Assembly (NCBI RefSeq): GCF_022063185.1
Contig: NZ_CP091913.1
Coordinates: 2,419,501-2,483,500, forward strand
Reading direction: 5' to 3'
Origin: Nostoc sp. UHCC 0870
GTDB lineage: Bacteria > Cyanobacteriota > Cyanobacteriia > Cyanobacteriales > Nostocaceae
Length of the DNA stretch: 64,000 nt
Shown here piece after piece: positions 43,421 through 51,166 of this stretch. The translations under genes were made by a program, and so were the position numbers. Numbering within the stretch: position 1 is the stretch's first letter; each line of letters begins with the position of its first letter. Under the pieces are notes generated by a model that worked only from the letters and a program-made list of their open reading frames with translations, did no database searches and had not been told where the DNA came from.

Positions 43421-44511
43421 TAGGCAAGATTCAGAATATTTTTTGCAGCGTTGACATCTCTTTGTAGCTCACATCCACAATTACATTTATGAGTACGAGT
43501 TGAAAGAGATTTTTTAACAATTGCGCCACAATCACTACATTTTTGTGATGTCATTTTTGGGTTGACAGCAATAGTTTTTGTGTTGAATTTAGCCGAAAAA
43601 TATTCTAACCAATGACGAAACAATCCCCAGCTAACATCATTAATTGATTTAGCAAGACAATGATTTTTCACCATGTTCTTAACCCTTAAATCTTCGTAGA
43701 CTACTAAGGCGTTAGCCTTGCATACGTTACGCGCTATTCTCTTAGCGTGTTCACTCCGTTGTCTACTTACTTTTAAGTGTTTTCGAGCATATCTTTGTCT
43801 AGCTTTCCGTCGTTCGGTTTTACCTTTTTCTTTTTTGTAAATCTGACGCCCGGCGTGTTTAATTGATTTTTCTGCTTTTCTCAAGAACCTGGGATTAGGT
43901 TCATGATGTCCATTGGAATCAGAGTAGAAAAATTCTAAACCAACATCTAAACCCACTTCACCATTAGCAATTCTTGACTCACTTAATGGTTCGGTTTTAA
44001 TTGAAAATTGGCAATAGTACCCATCAGCTTTTTTGACTAACCTTACCCGTTTAATTAACTTGACTGGGTAAGTGTGAATATCCCATTTACCAAGTAACTT
44101 TACTTCACCAATACCTTTTTTATCGGTAAAAGTAATACGTCGTTTAGTGGGATGTAGTGACCATCCAGAAGTCTTATATTCAACGGAACGATTGTCTTTC
44201 TGAAAACGTGGATATCCTTTTTTGCCTGGGGTCTTTGATTTGCAATTACTGTAGAACCTATCAATAGATGACCATGCTCTCTCTGTTGCAGATTGGCAAG
44301 CCATTGAATTTAGTTCTTCTACAAACTTAAATTCCTTCCGTAGTGCTGTTGAGTAATTATTGAGAGCAACCTTATTAATATTGTCTTCTCTTGGCGCATC
44401 CATCCAGTATTTAATGGCTTTATTTCTAATGAACTGTGTAGTTCTAATAGCTTCATTTATTGCTTGATACTGTAATTTTGTACCCTTGATTTTATACTCT
44501 AATACCAGCAC
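43288..44511 (-). CDS. tnpB: RNA-guided endonuclease TnpB (IS605 OrfB family)
   Basis: A 407-residue TnpB, the ancestor type of Cas12, which uses an omega RNA to cut DNA next to a TAM. N-terminal HTH_OrfB region (about 1-60), WED/REC part, and RuvC nuclease with all three acidic residues: GLDVGLEFF (Asp about 189), VVYEDLRVKNM (Glu about 273) and QRDVNAAKNIL (Asp about 352). The zinc finger CSDCG...HKCNCG (Cys 325, 328, 343, 345) is intact. GTG start with AAGGAGGT nine bases upstream. The C-terminal tail YGTLRDAKARDG comes from an SDR-like insert (about 43401-43425). It looks active. Confidence 0.93.
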   Translation of the reverse strand: MLVLEYKIKGTKLQYQAINEAIRTTQFIRNKAIKYWMDAPREDNINKVALNNYSTALRKEFKFVEELNSMACQSATERAWSSIDRFYSNCKSKTPGKKGYPRFQKDNRSVEYKTSGWSLHPTKRRITFTDKKGIGEVKLLGKWDIHTYPVKLIKRVRLVKKADGYYCQFSIKTEPLSESRIANGEVGLDVGLEFFYSDSNGHHEPNPRFLRKAEKSIKHAGRQIYKKEKGKTERRKARQRYARKHLKVSRQRSEHAKRIARNVCKANALVVYEDLRVKNMVKNHCLAKSINDVSWGLFRHWLEYFSAKFNTKTIAVNPKMTSQKCSDCGAIVKKSLSTRTHKCNCGCELQRDVNAAKNILNLAYGTLRDAKARDGQSQSNATGLATSTLLGETLVEQVARVKVESPL

Positions 44512-44582
44512 TAATTAATCACCTCCTTACGTTGCTTTATTTTTAAAGATGATACCATGAATAGGTAGCCAATGGGAGACAA

Positions 44583-44738
44583 ATGAAAACAAAAAGATTA
44601 AATGTAAGACTAACTGACCGCAGGTATCACAAGTTGACTCTATTAGCTGCTCAGTCAGACAAGACTATCAGTAGTCTTGTTGATGATTGGATTGATTCTT
44701 TACCAGAGCCTAAAAAACTAAATCTCGCTGAAGGCTAA
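44583..44738 (+). CDS. Ribbon-helix-helix (CopG/Arc-like) protein divergent from tnpB
   Basis: A 51-residue protein MKTKRLNVRLTDRRYHKLTL then LAAQSDKTISSLVDDWIDSL and a short polar tail. The pattern (basic beta strand RLNVRLT, two helices with DKTISSLVDDWI) is that of RHH DNA-binding proteins. It has a GGGAG site five bases before ATG. It is divergent from tnpB across 71 bp, inside the IS element, so a repressor of tnpB and of itself is the simplest idea. An antitoxin role is an alternative but its neighbour toxin already has one. Confidence 0.72.
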   Translation: MKTKRLNVRLTDRRYHKLTLLAAQSDKTISSLVDDWIDSLPEPKKLNLAEG

Positions 44739-44816
44739 AGCCTTACTCGTGGTTTTCATCCCCTGTCTAAAGCACGAAATACGCAACTGCGTTGCTGTTT
44801 CTCAGGGGTTTTCAAC

Positions 44817-45077
44817 CTACCCCTTATAAACATCTTTTCGGTGTTTGCACTGTAAAATTTGTACAAGTTGACTTTCATCATCAATCTCATAACGAACTCT
44901 ATAATCACCCACCCTGATACGATACTCGTTATCAAAACCTTTTAACTTGACAATTCCATCGGGACGCGGTTCTGAAGTAAGATTTTGGATTTTCTCAATC
45001 ACACGCGCCATCGCATCATTTGGTAAGTTGTCAATCTGCTTTTGTACCGACTTTGAAATAACAACCGTATAACTCAT
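44817..45077 (-). CDS. relE: RelE/ParE-family toxin
   Basis: An 86-residue mRNA-interferase-type toxin. The fold signature is clear: YTVVISKSVQKQIDNLP, ...LTSEPRPDGIVKLKGFDNEY, RIRVGDYRVRYEIDDE and the basic C-terminus QCKHRKDVYKG. RelE enzymes cut mRNA in the ribosome; Arg/Lys/His residues in the last strand support activity. It overlaps the antitoxin stop by one base (TAATG). The IS left end begins within a few bases of its stop codon. Confidence 0.92.
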   Translation of the reverse strand: MSYTVVISKSVQKQIDNLPNDAMARVIEKIQNLTSEPRPDGIVKLKGFDNEYRIRVGDYRVRYEIDDESQLVQILQCKHRKDVYKG

Positions 45078-45322
45078 TATCTGTGATCTGAGCGGTGAGC
45101 AAGATATTCATCTATAGTTATTGACTCACCATTTCTATACTCAGCGCGAACTGCTTGAATTTCTGCCTGTGTTTCTGCATCATCTTCATACAATGCTTCT
45201 TCGTCTGCAAAAATTTGTTGCTCAATTAGCTCTTGCAATTGGAGTTTTTCTTTTAAATCCAGAGAAGATATTGCTGCTGCTAAAGCTTCTAAGGAGAGTT
45301 GTACTTTAACAATGGCTGGCAT
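45077..45322 (-). CDS. Antitoxin of the RelE-type module
   Basis: An 81-residue acidic protein upstream of and coupled to relE. The N-terminus VKVQLSLEALAAAISSLDLK is helical, and the middle LQELIEQQIFADEEALYEDD is strongly acidic, as expected for a toxin-neutralising segment. The DNA-binding fold is not obvious, so autoregulation is not certain. Antitoxin-then-toxin order is the usual one. Confidence 0.82.
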   Translation of the reverse strand: MPAIVKVQLSLEALAAAISSLDLKEKLQLQELIEQQIFADEEALYEDDAETQAEIQAVRAEYRNGESITIDEYLAHRSDHR

Positions 45323-45629
45323 TTTTCTCCTCTTAGGTGTATTTTTTCGCCCTTTGACAAGTTATTGTAGTTCTTGTAGGTTGCTTTGGGCATAACCCAA
45401 CCATTATCATAACTCAAGTTTTAATGCGATCGCCTAACATACCCTTGGGAAATAACTGGAGCGATCGCAGCTAATTTTCTTTATGATAAGCTAGGCAATG
45501 ACTGTTTTACCTTTTCAAATGAAGTCACCTCAAGGAAATTTGAGAACTAGAATCAGCTGACAGAATTAGCATAGATGTGTAGAGTAGTTGAGGAATGTTT
45601 ACCATCTCTCAAATTTGACGCATCCATCT
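45323..45629. other. Intergenic region with the second flanking repeat
   Basis: Includes the antitoxin promoter region, then the direct repeat at 45443-45469 and two HIP1 octamers. No gene. Confidence 0.5.
45443..45469. repeat. Direct repeat flanking the TnpB/TA islet, right copy
   Basis: CCTTGGGAAATAACTGGAGC plus GATCGCA, one mismatch from 43200-43226 in the same orientation. The enclosed 2.2 kb holds tnpB, the RHH gene, relE and its antitoxin. Confidence 0.8.
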
Positions 45630-45869
45630 ATGGATAGAAAAACTAAACGCCTGTTGTTGCTTGTGGCTTCTTGTAGTGTAGCTGGTGTAATTTTAGGGGG
45701 GACTGCTAGTTGGGCGGAAAGCAATATGTGCTTGCAAGCCGAAGAGGTTACAAGCGATTGCTTAACTCAAAACCCCATGCAAAAAACTATAGCAGGCATG
45801 AGTACAGGATTGTTAGCGGGAGCAGGAGCAGCTTTTGGTGTAGCCTGGAATGTGCGCCATGAAGATTAA
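45630..45869 (+). CDS. Small secreted or membrane-anchored hypothetical protein, 79 aa
   Basis: Starts MDRKTKRLLLLVASCSVAGV with a signal peptide/first helix ending near ASWA, then a short polar section with two Cys (CLQAEEVTSDC) and a second hydrophobic segment MSTGLLAGAGAAFGVAW. Unknown family. ATG at 45630 is chosen since upstream codons break the signal pattern. Its last 4 bases overlap the convergent gene. Confidence 0.6.
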   Translation: MDRKTKRLLLLVASCSVAGVILGGTASWAESNMCLQAEEVTSDCLTQNPMQKTIAGMSTGLLAGAGAAFGVAWNVRHED

Positions 45870-46585
45870 AAAGTGTAATTGCGATCGCGCACCCAGAGAC
45901 TAACCGGTACAGCATTACCTTGGGGGTCTACTTTAACTTTGACAGTGATTGGTCGTAGCCGTCTAGTTCTATTTTGACTAGCAGAACGGCGGATATCTTC
46001 ATTGATTAACTGGCGTTGTTCATCAGCGATATTGAATGTTTCTACACCGTAGTTAACAAAACCATTCTCATACACACCTCTGAGGGCTACTTGATTGTTG
46101 GGGAGAGAATTGGGTAAGGTACTAGTTACACGCACAGGTCGCCAAGACCTAGGTACACCACGACTAAAGGATTGTTGTTCGCGCAAAATCACATATAAAT
46201 TAGTACCTGAAAGTAACCGTCCGTTCCTCCCCCCATTACTCCTGACAACATTATTCCAGCCAGGTAATCTTCTCAAATTAGAGATCCGCGCTATGTTGTA
46301 ATCAAGATTGAGAGTATTTCCTTGCAATACATTTTCGAGAGATGAAGCCACAGTTTGCAAAATCACCTCTTTACCTGTGAGGTTAGTATATGCAGCTTGG
46401 GTAGGGACTGCCAAAATTATCCCTGTTTGCAGCATTAAGGGAACTAATAACCGCCAAAAAGGTAAAGGCTGATTAGACTTTTGTTCCGTCGCAGTCAGGT
46501 AATCTTTAAAAGTCAGCTTTTTTGAGAACTCCGCTTCGGGAGACAAAGTTTTACTTTTGCTAGATTCAGAGGATTTATCTGACAT
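45866..46585 (-). CDS. GDYXXLXY-domain protein
   Basis: A 239-residue membrane-anchored protein. A charged cytoplasmic head precedes one membrane helix (FWRLLVPLMLQTGIILAVPT), then the extracytoplasmic domain with ILQTVASSLENVLQGNTLNL-DYNI, a variant of the family motif (GDYxxLxY, here GNTLNLDY), and a C-terminal REQQ/VKVKVDPQGNAV part. Members usually follow a DUF2157 gene, as here. Function unknown; possibly cell-envelope. Confidence 0.8.
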   Translation of the reverse strand: MSDKSSESSKSKTLSPEAEFSKKLTFKDYLTATEQKSNQPLPFWRLLVPLMLQTGIILAVPTQAAYTNLTGKEVILQTVASSLENVLQGNTLNLDYNIARISNLRRLPGWNNVVRSNGGRNGRLLSGTNLYVILREQQSFSRGVPRSWRPVRVTSTLPNSLPNNQVALRGVYENGFVNYGVETFNIADEQRQLINEDIRRSASQNRTRRLRPITVKVKVDPQGNAVPVSLWVRDRNYTF

Positions 46586-46797
46586 GGTTGTAGTCCTAAA
46601 AGTAATGGGTTGTTGGGGAAATTAAATCAGGACTTACGCAGATTGGGGACTGGGGATTGGGGACTGGGGACACTTCTCTGCGAGACGCTCCGCGAACGAC
46701 AAGTGATACAGTGAGCCTGTCGAACTGCTCAGTGCATCGCTGGGGACTGGGGATTAGATAAATTATCCACTCAGCACTCAGCACTCCTAACTCAGCA
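46586..46797. repeat. Heptamer arrays with inserted SDR
   Basis: GGGGATT/GGGGACT tandem units (46646-46672 and 46741-46755), interrupted by an SDR-like block CTCTGCGAGACGCTCCGCGA (46676-46695) and further dispersed sequence (CAGTGAGCCTGTCGAACTGC). Ends with ACTCAGC units. A solitary AGGACTTACGCA, the family A MITE end, occurs at 46630-46641. Confidence 0.8.
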
Positions 46798-48240
46798 CTA
46801 ATCTTTACTCTTACTCCCTGATGAACTAGAACCACCAGTGACACGACGTTCAAACCACAATCCCGCGCTAATTAATGTCGAACCGCACATTACGAAAACC
46901 ATCGATTTAAACAGTAAATCGGTGTCGTACTCTAGCATTCGACTAATAACTAATAGGGTTAACAATAGCATCCCGCCCCAAAATGAGCGTCTATTGTTGA
47001 GTTTTAACCCTTCTTGAATGAATCCCCAAGAAAGTACCACCAACAGCACACTGAAAATGAAACTACCTAGGTCGCCAATGCGATTAACAGCTTGATGCCA
47101 AAAAGGTACTACTACTATAAAACCTAGAAAAGTAGCAATCAGACCAGTCTTAAATACCACTTCCCGCCGGGATGGGTTATTTGTTTGACGTAAGAGAAAC
47201 AGCCATTGCAATACGGCTAGACCACTGAGAATCCCCAAATCGATGATTGGGAGAGACATTAAACCGTTGTTTCTTGATGTAAAAGAATTAAAAGCAAGTC
47301 CTTGCCATGGCCATCGAAAAGAAAGAGCATAAAAGACTAAACCAAAAGCAATTAAAGATAAATTGCGCGCTAGGGGTTGAAATAACCTGTAATTGATGGA
47401 GGGAAACAGTAGGTCGTCATAACTCCAGAATAATGCCGGTGGCAGTGCTAAGGCAAAGGATGCCACCCAAGGGGCCATATTAGAGAAGTTCTGTAATGGT
47501 AGGGGGTTGAGGTTAAATTGTAGAGAACTGGCAAAAAAGAAGGCGGCGAAGAAGAAAATCCACCGGGAACGACAGGAGTAGGCTAAGGGTACAAACAATA
47601 GCCATGAGATTAAAGGCATATGTCGGACTGCTAGCCTAGCCCAATTCCAGTCAGCCGACCCTGAAGAATTCCATAAATCGCCTAATCCAAACCAATAACC
47701 AATCTGCACGAGGATAATAGCCAGAATCCCTAGAGAATTGAGGGAGAGACTATAGGCCATGAACGACACACCAAATCCCCAGGCGAGAAATAGTTGTGTA
47801 GTCGAACCACTGATATTAAAAATCTGCGCCATCAGCATGATATTCACGCCGAGGATCAAAGCCGCTAAGATTAAGAGTGCTTCTCCTAAAATGCGGTTGC
47901 TGCGTTGTTTCTTTTTCCCTTCACTTTTACCTGATTTCGGTTCTTGCCAGGTGTAAAAACCTACGATGCTAACGGAGATAAACAAACTCATCATCATGAT
48001 AAATTTGACATCTCTCGCCCAGGAAAACCAGTTAGCAGCTACGAAGGTGGTTACACCCAAGATTAACAGGATACCACCGACAGCGATCGCAATCATCATA
48101 AAGCGATCGCGCGCAGCTGCTTCTAAATTCTTAAATTGATGGCGATCGGCAATTTGTTGATATTGGGAAGCACTAATGATTCCTTCATCACGCCATATTT
48201 GTGCTTCCCGCCGCAATCTCTTCTGAAAATTATCAAACAT
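46798..48240 (-). CDS. DUF2157 multi-span membrane protein
   Basis: A 480-residue membrane protein. The cytoplasmic N-terminal DUF2157 part reads LRREAQIWRDEGIISASQYQ, followed by about twelve membrane segments (for example AIAVGGILLILGVTTFVAAN and GEALLILAALILGVNIMLMA). Upstream of the GDYXXLXY gene, the usual pair; they are separated by 212 bp of repeats. The ATG at 48240 fits the family start and follows GAGAGGGTCACG. Role unknown. Confidence 0.85.
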   Translation of the reverse strand: MFDNFQKRLRREAQIWRDEGIISASQYQQIADRHQFKNLEAAARDRFMMIAIAVGGILLILGVTTFVAANWFSWARDVKFIMMMSLFISVSIVGFYTWQEPKSGKSEGKKKQRSNRILGEALLILAALILGVNIMLMAQIFNISGSTTQLFLAWGFGVSFMAYSLSLNSLGILAIILVQIGYWFGLGDLWNSSGSADWNWARLAVRHMPLISWLLFVPLAYSCRSRWIFFFAAFFFASSLQFNLNPLPLQNFSNMAPWVASFALALPPALFWSYDDLLFPSINYRLFQPLARNLSLIAFGLVFYALSFRWPWQGLAFNSFTSRNNGLMSLPIIDLGILSGLAVLQWLFLLRQTNNPSRREVVFKTGLIATFLGFIVVVPFWHQAVNRIGDLGSFIFSVLLVVLSWGFIQEGLKLNNRRSFWGGMLLLTLLVISRMLEYDTDLLFKSMVFVMCGSTLISAGLWFERRVTGGSSSSGSKSKD

Positions 48241-48559
48241 CGTGACCCTCTCTAGTGCGTTTGGGCAGCTTGGCAATCATTCGTCCAGGATTTACGCAAA
48301 GAGATAGTCTTATACCAATTCGCAATTCGCAATTAAGAAAGTCAGATACCATCTGGATTTCAAGCTTTGCATCTGTTGCTTAATTTTGGAGAATTGGTAT
48401 TAAATGGGGCATGGGGCAGAAAAAAGTCAAAAGTTTTTCCCCTACTCCCCTGCTTCTTACCCAGTCCCCAGTCCCTCATTTAATAAATGGTGGTCATTAT
48501 ATTCTAAAGTATGAGGCTAAACCACTGATAAGCATTGTTCTTCTGTAACAGTTTTACTA
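48241..48559. repeat. Intergenic region with a TACCAATTC palindrome
   Basis: TACCAATTCGCAATTCGC near 48312 and GAATTGGTA at 48392-48400 form a loose inverted pair around 80 bases, MITE-like. CCCAGTC/CCCCAGT heptamers lie at 48459-48473. The remainder probably holds promoters for the two divergent genes. Confidence 0.5.
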
Positions 48560-49513
48560 ATGGAAAAACCATCAAATTTATTGCTGAAACTTGCGCGGCG
48601 TTTGTCTGAAAACCTTGATAATCAAGAGAAATTTATTGAATCATTAATTTCTCCTCAGTCCTTTCATCCCTGTATCCTTTGGTGTCAAAATAAGCCAGAT
48701 AGCTTACCTTTTTCAGTAGAATCTCCATTGAATTGGCAACCACAGTTTATAGATCGTTTAGAGTTAGGACAAAAACCAGGTAAACACCCCTTACATCATC
48801 AAGGATATTTTTATTGTTTAGATTTTTCTTCTGTATTTGCAGCTTCTATTTTATTAGCAATTCCTCAATCAGTGCAGTTAATTTTTGATATGTGTGCTGC
48901 ACCAGGAGGTAAAAGCATATTTGCTTCGCAAGCTTTGCAACCAAATTTAATTATTTGTAATGAAGTAATTGGCAAACGTCTAGGAATGCTGATATCTAAT
49001 TTAAAGCGTTGCCATATTAGCCCTAGTATTATAGTCAATAGAGATTCTAGTATCTTTGCAGAAAGTATCCCCCTGACCTGTGATTTAGTATTAGTTGATG
49101 CCCCTTGTACTGGACAATCTCTATTAGCCAAAGGCGAAAAAGCCCCAGGATGTTTTCACCCAACAGCTATTAATAAAAGTGCCAATCGTCAAAAAAGAAT
49201 CATTGCTAACTCCGCGCAACTAGTTGCACCACAAGGTTATTTAGCTTATATGACTTGCACCTATTCCCCAGAAGAGAATGAGCAGGTTTGTGAGTGGTTT
49301 TTATCACGTTTTCCGCAGTTTCAACCAGTAAAAGTTACCCACTTAGAAAATTATCAATCACATCTCACAAGCATTCCCTGTTATCGTCTATTTCCTGAAG
49401 ATAGATTAGGTGCTGGTGCTTTTACCGTGCTGTTTCAAAACACTGATGTAGGAGAACGACAAGAGTTAGATATGGAAGTTCTAAATGATTTAGGTATTAT
49501 CCAAAAGCTTTGA
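48560..49513 (+). CDS. RsmB/NOP-family RNA (cytosine-5) methyltransferase
   Basis: A 317-residue SAM-dependent methyltransferase, likely on rRNA C5 of cytosine. SAM site MCAAPGGKSIFASQALQP, catalytic LVDAPCTGQSLLAKG (nucleophile Cys region) and MTCTYSPEENEQVCEWF (second Cys) are diagnostic of RsmB/RsmF proteins. It lacks the N-terminal NusB-like domain of RsmB, so it is closer to the short RsmF/YebU-like or uncharacterised form. The exact target base is not known. Confidence 0.9.
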   Translation: MEKPSNLLLKLARRLSENLDNQEKFIESLISPQSFHPCILWCQNKPDSLPFSVESPLNWQPQFIDRLELGQKPGKHPLHHQGYFYCLDFSSVFAASILLAIPQSVQLIFDMCAAPGGKSIFASQALQPNLIICNEVIGKRLGMLISNLKRCHISPSIIVNRDSSIFAESIPLTCDLVLVDAPCTGQSLLAKGEKAPGCFHPTAINKSANRQKRIIANSAQLVAPQGYLAYMTCTYSPEENEQVCEWFLSRFPQFQPVKVTHLENYQSHLTSIPCYRLFPEDRLGAGAFTVLFQNTDVGERQELDMEVLNDLGIIQKL

Positions 49514-49552
49514 AAAACCTCGCTCCCCTCTCGTAGAGACGCGATTTATCTT
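49514..49552. other. Spacer before family D element
   Basis: Short spacer with SDR-like TCGTAGAGACGCGATTTATC; nothing else. Confidence 0.3.
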
Positions 49553-49743
49553 AGAGGTTGTTTGAAAAGTCGGAAGGGGTATCAAAATGTCATTCTGACT
49601 TGAGCGGAGCGTAAGGAAGAATCTAGGCTTTGTGGCACATACACCAGATGTTACCCTGCGGGAACGCTTTCAGCGAACATTCCGCTACGCTGCATACTCC
49701 TGCGGAGAAGCAAGCTACAACATGACAAAGAAACAGACTTTTA
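49553..49743. mobile_element. MITE-like element, family D, copy 1
   Basis: Starts AGAGGTTGTTTGAAAAGT and its interior (TGTCATTCTGACTTGAGCGG, GATGTTACCCTGCGGGAACG, CATTCCGCTACGCTGCATAC) matches the copy at 54107-54370 closely. The right end stops at ACTTTTAA, where an AATTACG heptamer array (49743-49782) has replaced the expected AACATCCTCT. Confidence 0.82.
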
Positions 49744-49782
49744 ATTACGAATTACGAATTACGAATTACGAATTACGAATTA
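49743..49782. repeat. Tandem heptamer AATTACG x5
   Basis: Five perfect units that truncate the right end of the family D MITE. Confidence 0.92.
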
Positions 49783-49958
49783 AAAAATGAATCATCCCTG
49801 AGACAGACAAGTAAATAAAGCATCACACGTCATTAGTCGGAGGAGAGTTAACTTATTACTTTCTTAGGATGGCTGTAGGAATTTAAAAGCTTTGTGATAT
49901 TGAGCTTTATTTTCACTATTGCTGTTAGTACAAATAGTAAAACATAGGGGCTAAAAGT
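49783..49958. other. Upstream region of DUF2267 gene
   Basis: About 175 bp, AT-rich, presumed promoter; nothing recognised. Confidence 0.35.
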
Positions 49959-50402
49959 ATGACAATGACAGGATTAGATATTTTTGATACCACCTTGCAG
50001 AATACTATCCCTTGGGTGAATGAATTATGTAATAAGCTGGGATGGGACAACAAACACAAAGTATTCCAGGGATTGCGGGCGACCTTGCACGCTTTGCGCG
50101 ATCGCCTGACAATAGAAGAAGCTGCTCATTTAGGCGCACAATTGCCCATCTTACTAGGGGGATTTTACTACGAAAACTGGCGACCTGGGGCAACTCCCAT
50201 TAAAGATAGAACCAAGGAAGCGTTTCTACAACATATCCGTGATTACTTCCGCACCTCTGACCCCGATATTGATGCGGAGATGGTGGTGCGTGCTGTATTC
50301 AAACTCCTGGCTGAGAGGGTGACTAGAGGTGAAATTGCAGATGTCATTAATATGATGCCATCTCAGTTGCGAGAACTTTGGCCAGAAGAAATTCGTGCTT
50401 AA
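49959..50402 (+). CDS. DUF2267-domain protein
   Basis: A 147-residue helical protein typical of DUF2267: LQNTIPWVNELCNKLGWDNK, ...HALRDRLTIEEAAHLGAQLP, ILLGGFYYENWRPGATP, and RAVFKLLAERVTRGEIADVI ending MPSQLRELWPEE. Members are often stress-induced; biochemical function unknown. ATG at 49959 has an AGGGGCTAAAAGT upstream; the second ATG two codons later is also possible. Confidence 0.88.
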   Translation: MTMTGLDIFDTTLQNTIPWVNELCNKLGWDNKHKVFQGLRATLHALRDRLTIEEAAHLGAQLPILLGGFYYENWRPGATPIKDRTKEAFLQHIRDYFRTSDPDIDAEMVVRAVFKLLAERVTRGEIADVINMMPSQLRELWPEEIRA

Positions 50403-50535
50403 GATATCATATGACCTATGTGATAGCCCCCTCCTCGCTGGCGGGGAGGGTTGGGGGTGGGGTTCTTGTTGGAAAAGCCGAAAGGGTATAATTTTGTCAT
50501 TCTGACCGAAGGGAAGAATCCAGAGTTTCCTGGAT

Positions 50536-50994
50536 TTAACGATGTTTTTGATACCGTCCAATTAATTCTGCTGTTGCTAAAACATGACCTGACATAGCCG
50601 CTTCTACTTGGTCTTTAGTAGCACCAAAATCTAGTCCTAAAGACCCATCAAGAGCATAAAGTTTGAAAAAATAACGATGGATTCCTTTTGGCGGACAGGG
50701 TGGAAAATAACCGAATTTGTCAGCATCATTTTTACCCTGAATTCCCCTACCATCTAGTATAGGTGTAGTAGGAATTGCATCTGGTAAGTGGTTAGTATGG
50801 GAAGGTAAATCATAGATAACCCAGTGAACAAAGGTTCTATTTGGTGCATCTGGGTCATCGACAATCAGGGCAAAACTTTGCGTTTCTATCGGTGCATCTT
50901 CCCACTTTAATGCAGGAGAAATTCCTTCACCTTCGCAAGAAAATTTGAGTGGAATCATGCCATTTGCAGAAAAACTATCACTTAGCAGTTTCAT
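50536..50994 (-). CDS. YbhB/YbcL-family (PEBP/Raf-kinase-inhibitor-like) protein
   Basis: A 152-residue PEBP-fold protein. KFSCEGEGISPALKWEDAP, FALIVDDPDAPNRTFVHWVI, GYFPPCPPKGIHRYFFKLYA and VEAAMSGHVLA are the family landmarks, with the ligand-site Asp (DDPDAP) and His. Bacterial members bind anionic ligands; the role is unknown. No signal peptide. Confidence 0.92.
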   Translation of the reverse strand: MKLLSDSFSANGMIPLKFSCEGEGISPALKWEDAPIETQSFALIVDDPDAPNRTFVHWVIYDLPSHTNHLPDAIPTTPILDGRGIQGKNDADKFGYFPPCPPKGIHRYFFKLYALDGSLGLDFGATKDQVEAAMSGHVLATAELIGRYQKHR

Positions 50995-51166
50995 AGTGTA
51001 TTTGTAATCAGTGATATTAAAAAATGATCATTGTCTGCAATCATCCTAATACTTCAAAATTTATTTATCCTCTTTCTCAAGTGGCAATTCCACATCGTAG
51101 TAATAATACTGAAGCGGTAGTATAAATACTTGAATAAAATATACTGAAAATATCATAGGTTCTTGT

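Larger units (their letters stand above)
43249..44810 (-). mobile_element. TnpB-bearing IS element (IS605/IS1341-type) without TnpA
   Basis: Extent inferred from the right-end hairpin (43254-43299, then TGTCAA on the minus strand) and the left-end palindrome (stem CCCCTG 44760-44765 with CAGGGG 44803-44808, inner GCAAC/GTTGC). It holds tnpB and a divergent RHH gene but no Y1 transposase, so mobility would need TnpA in trans. Its left end lies right after the relE stop codon. Exact boundaries need comparison with an empty site. Confidence 0.75.

Noticed and set aside
45866..45869. Functional overlap of the 79-aa gene and the GDYXXLXY gene
   Set aside because: A four-base convergent overlap is too small to read meaning into.
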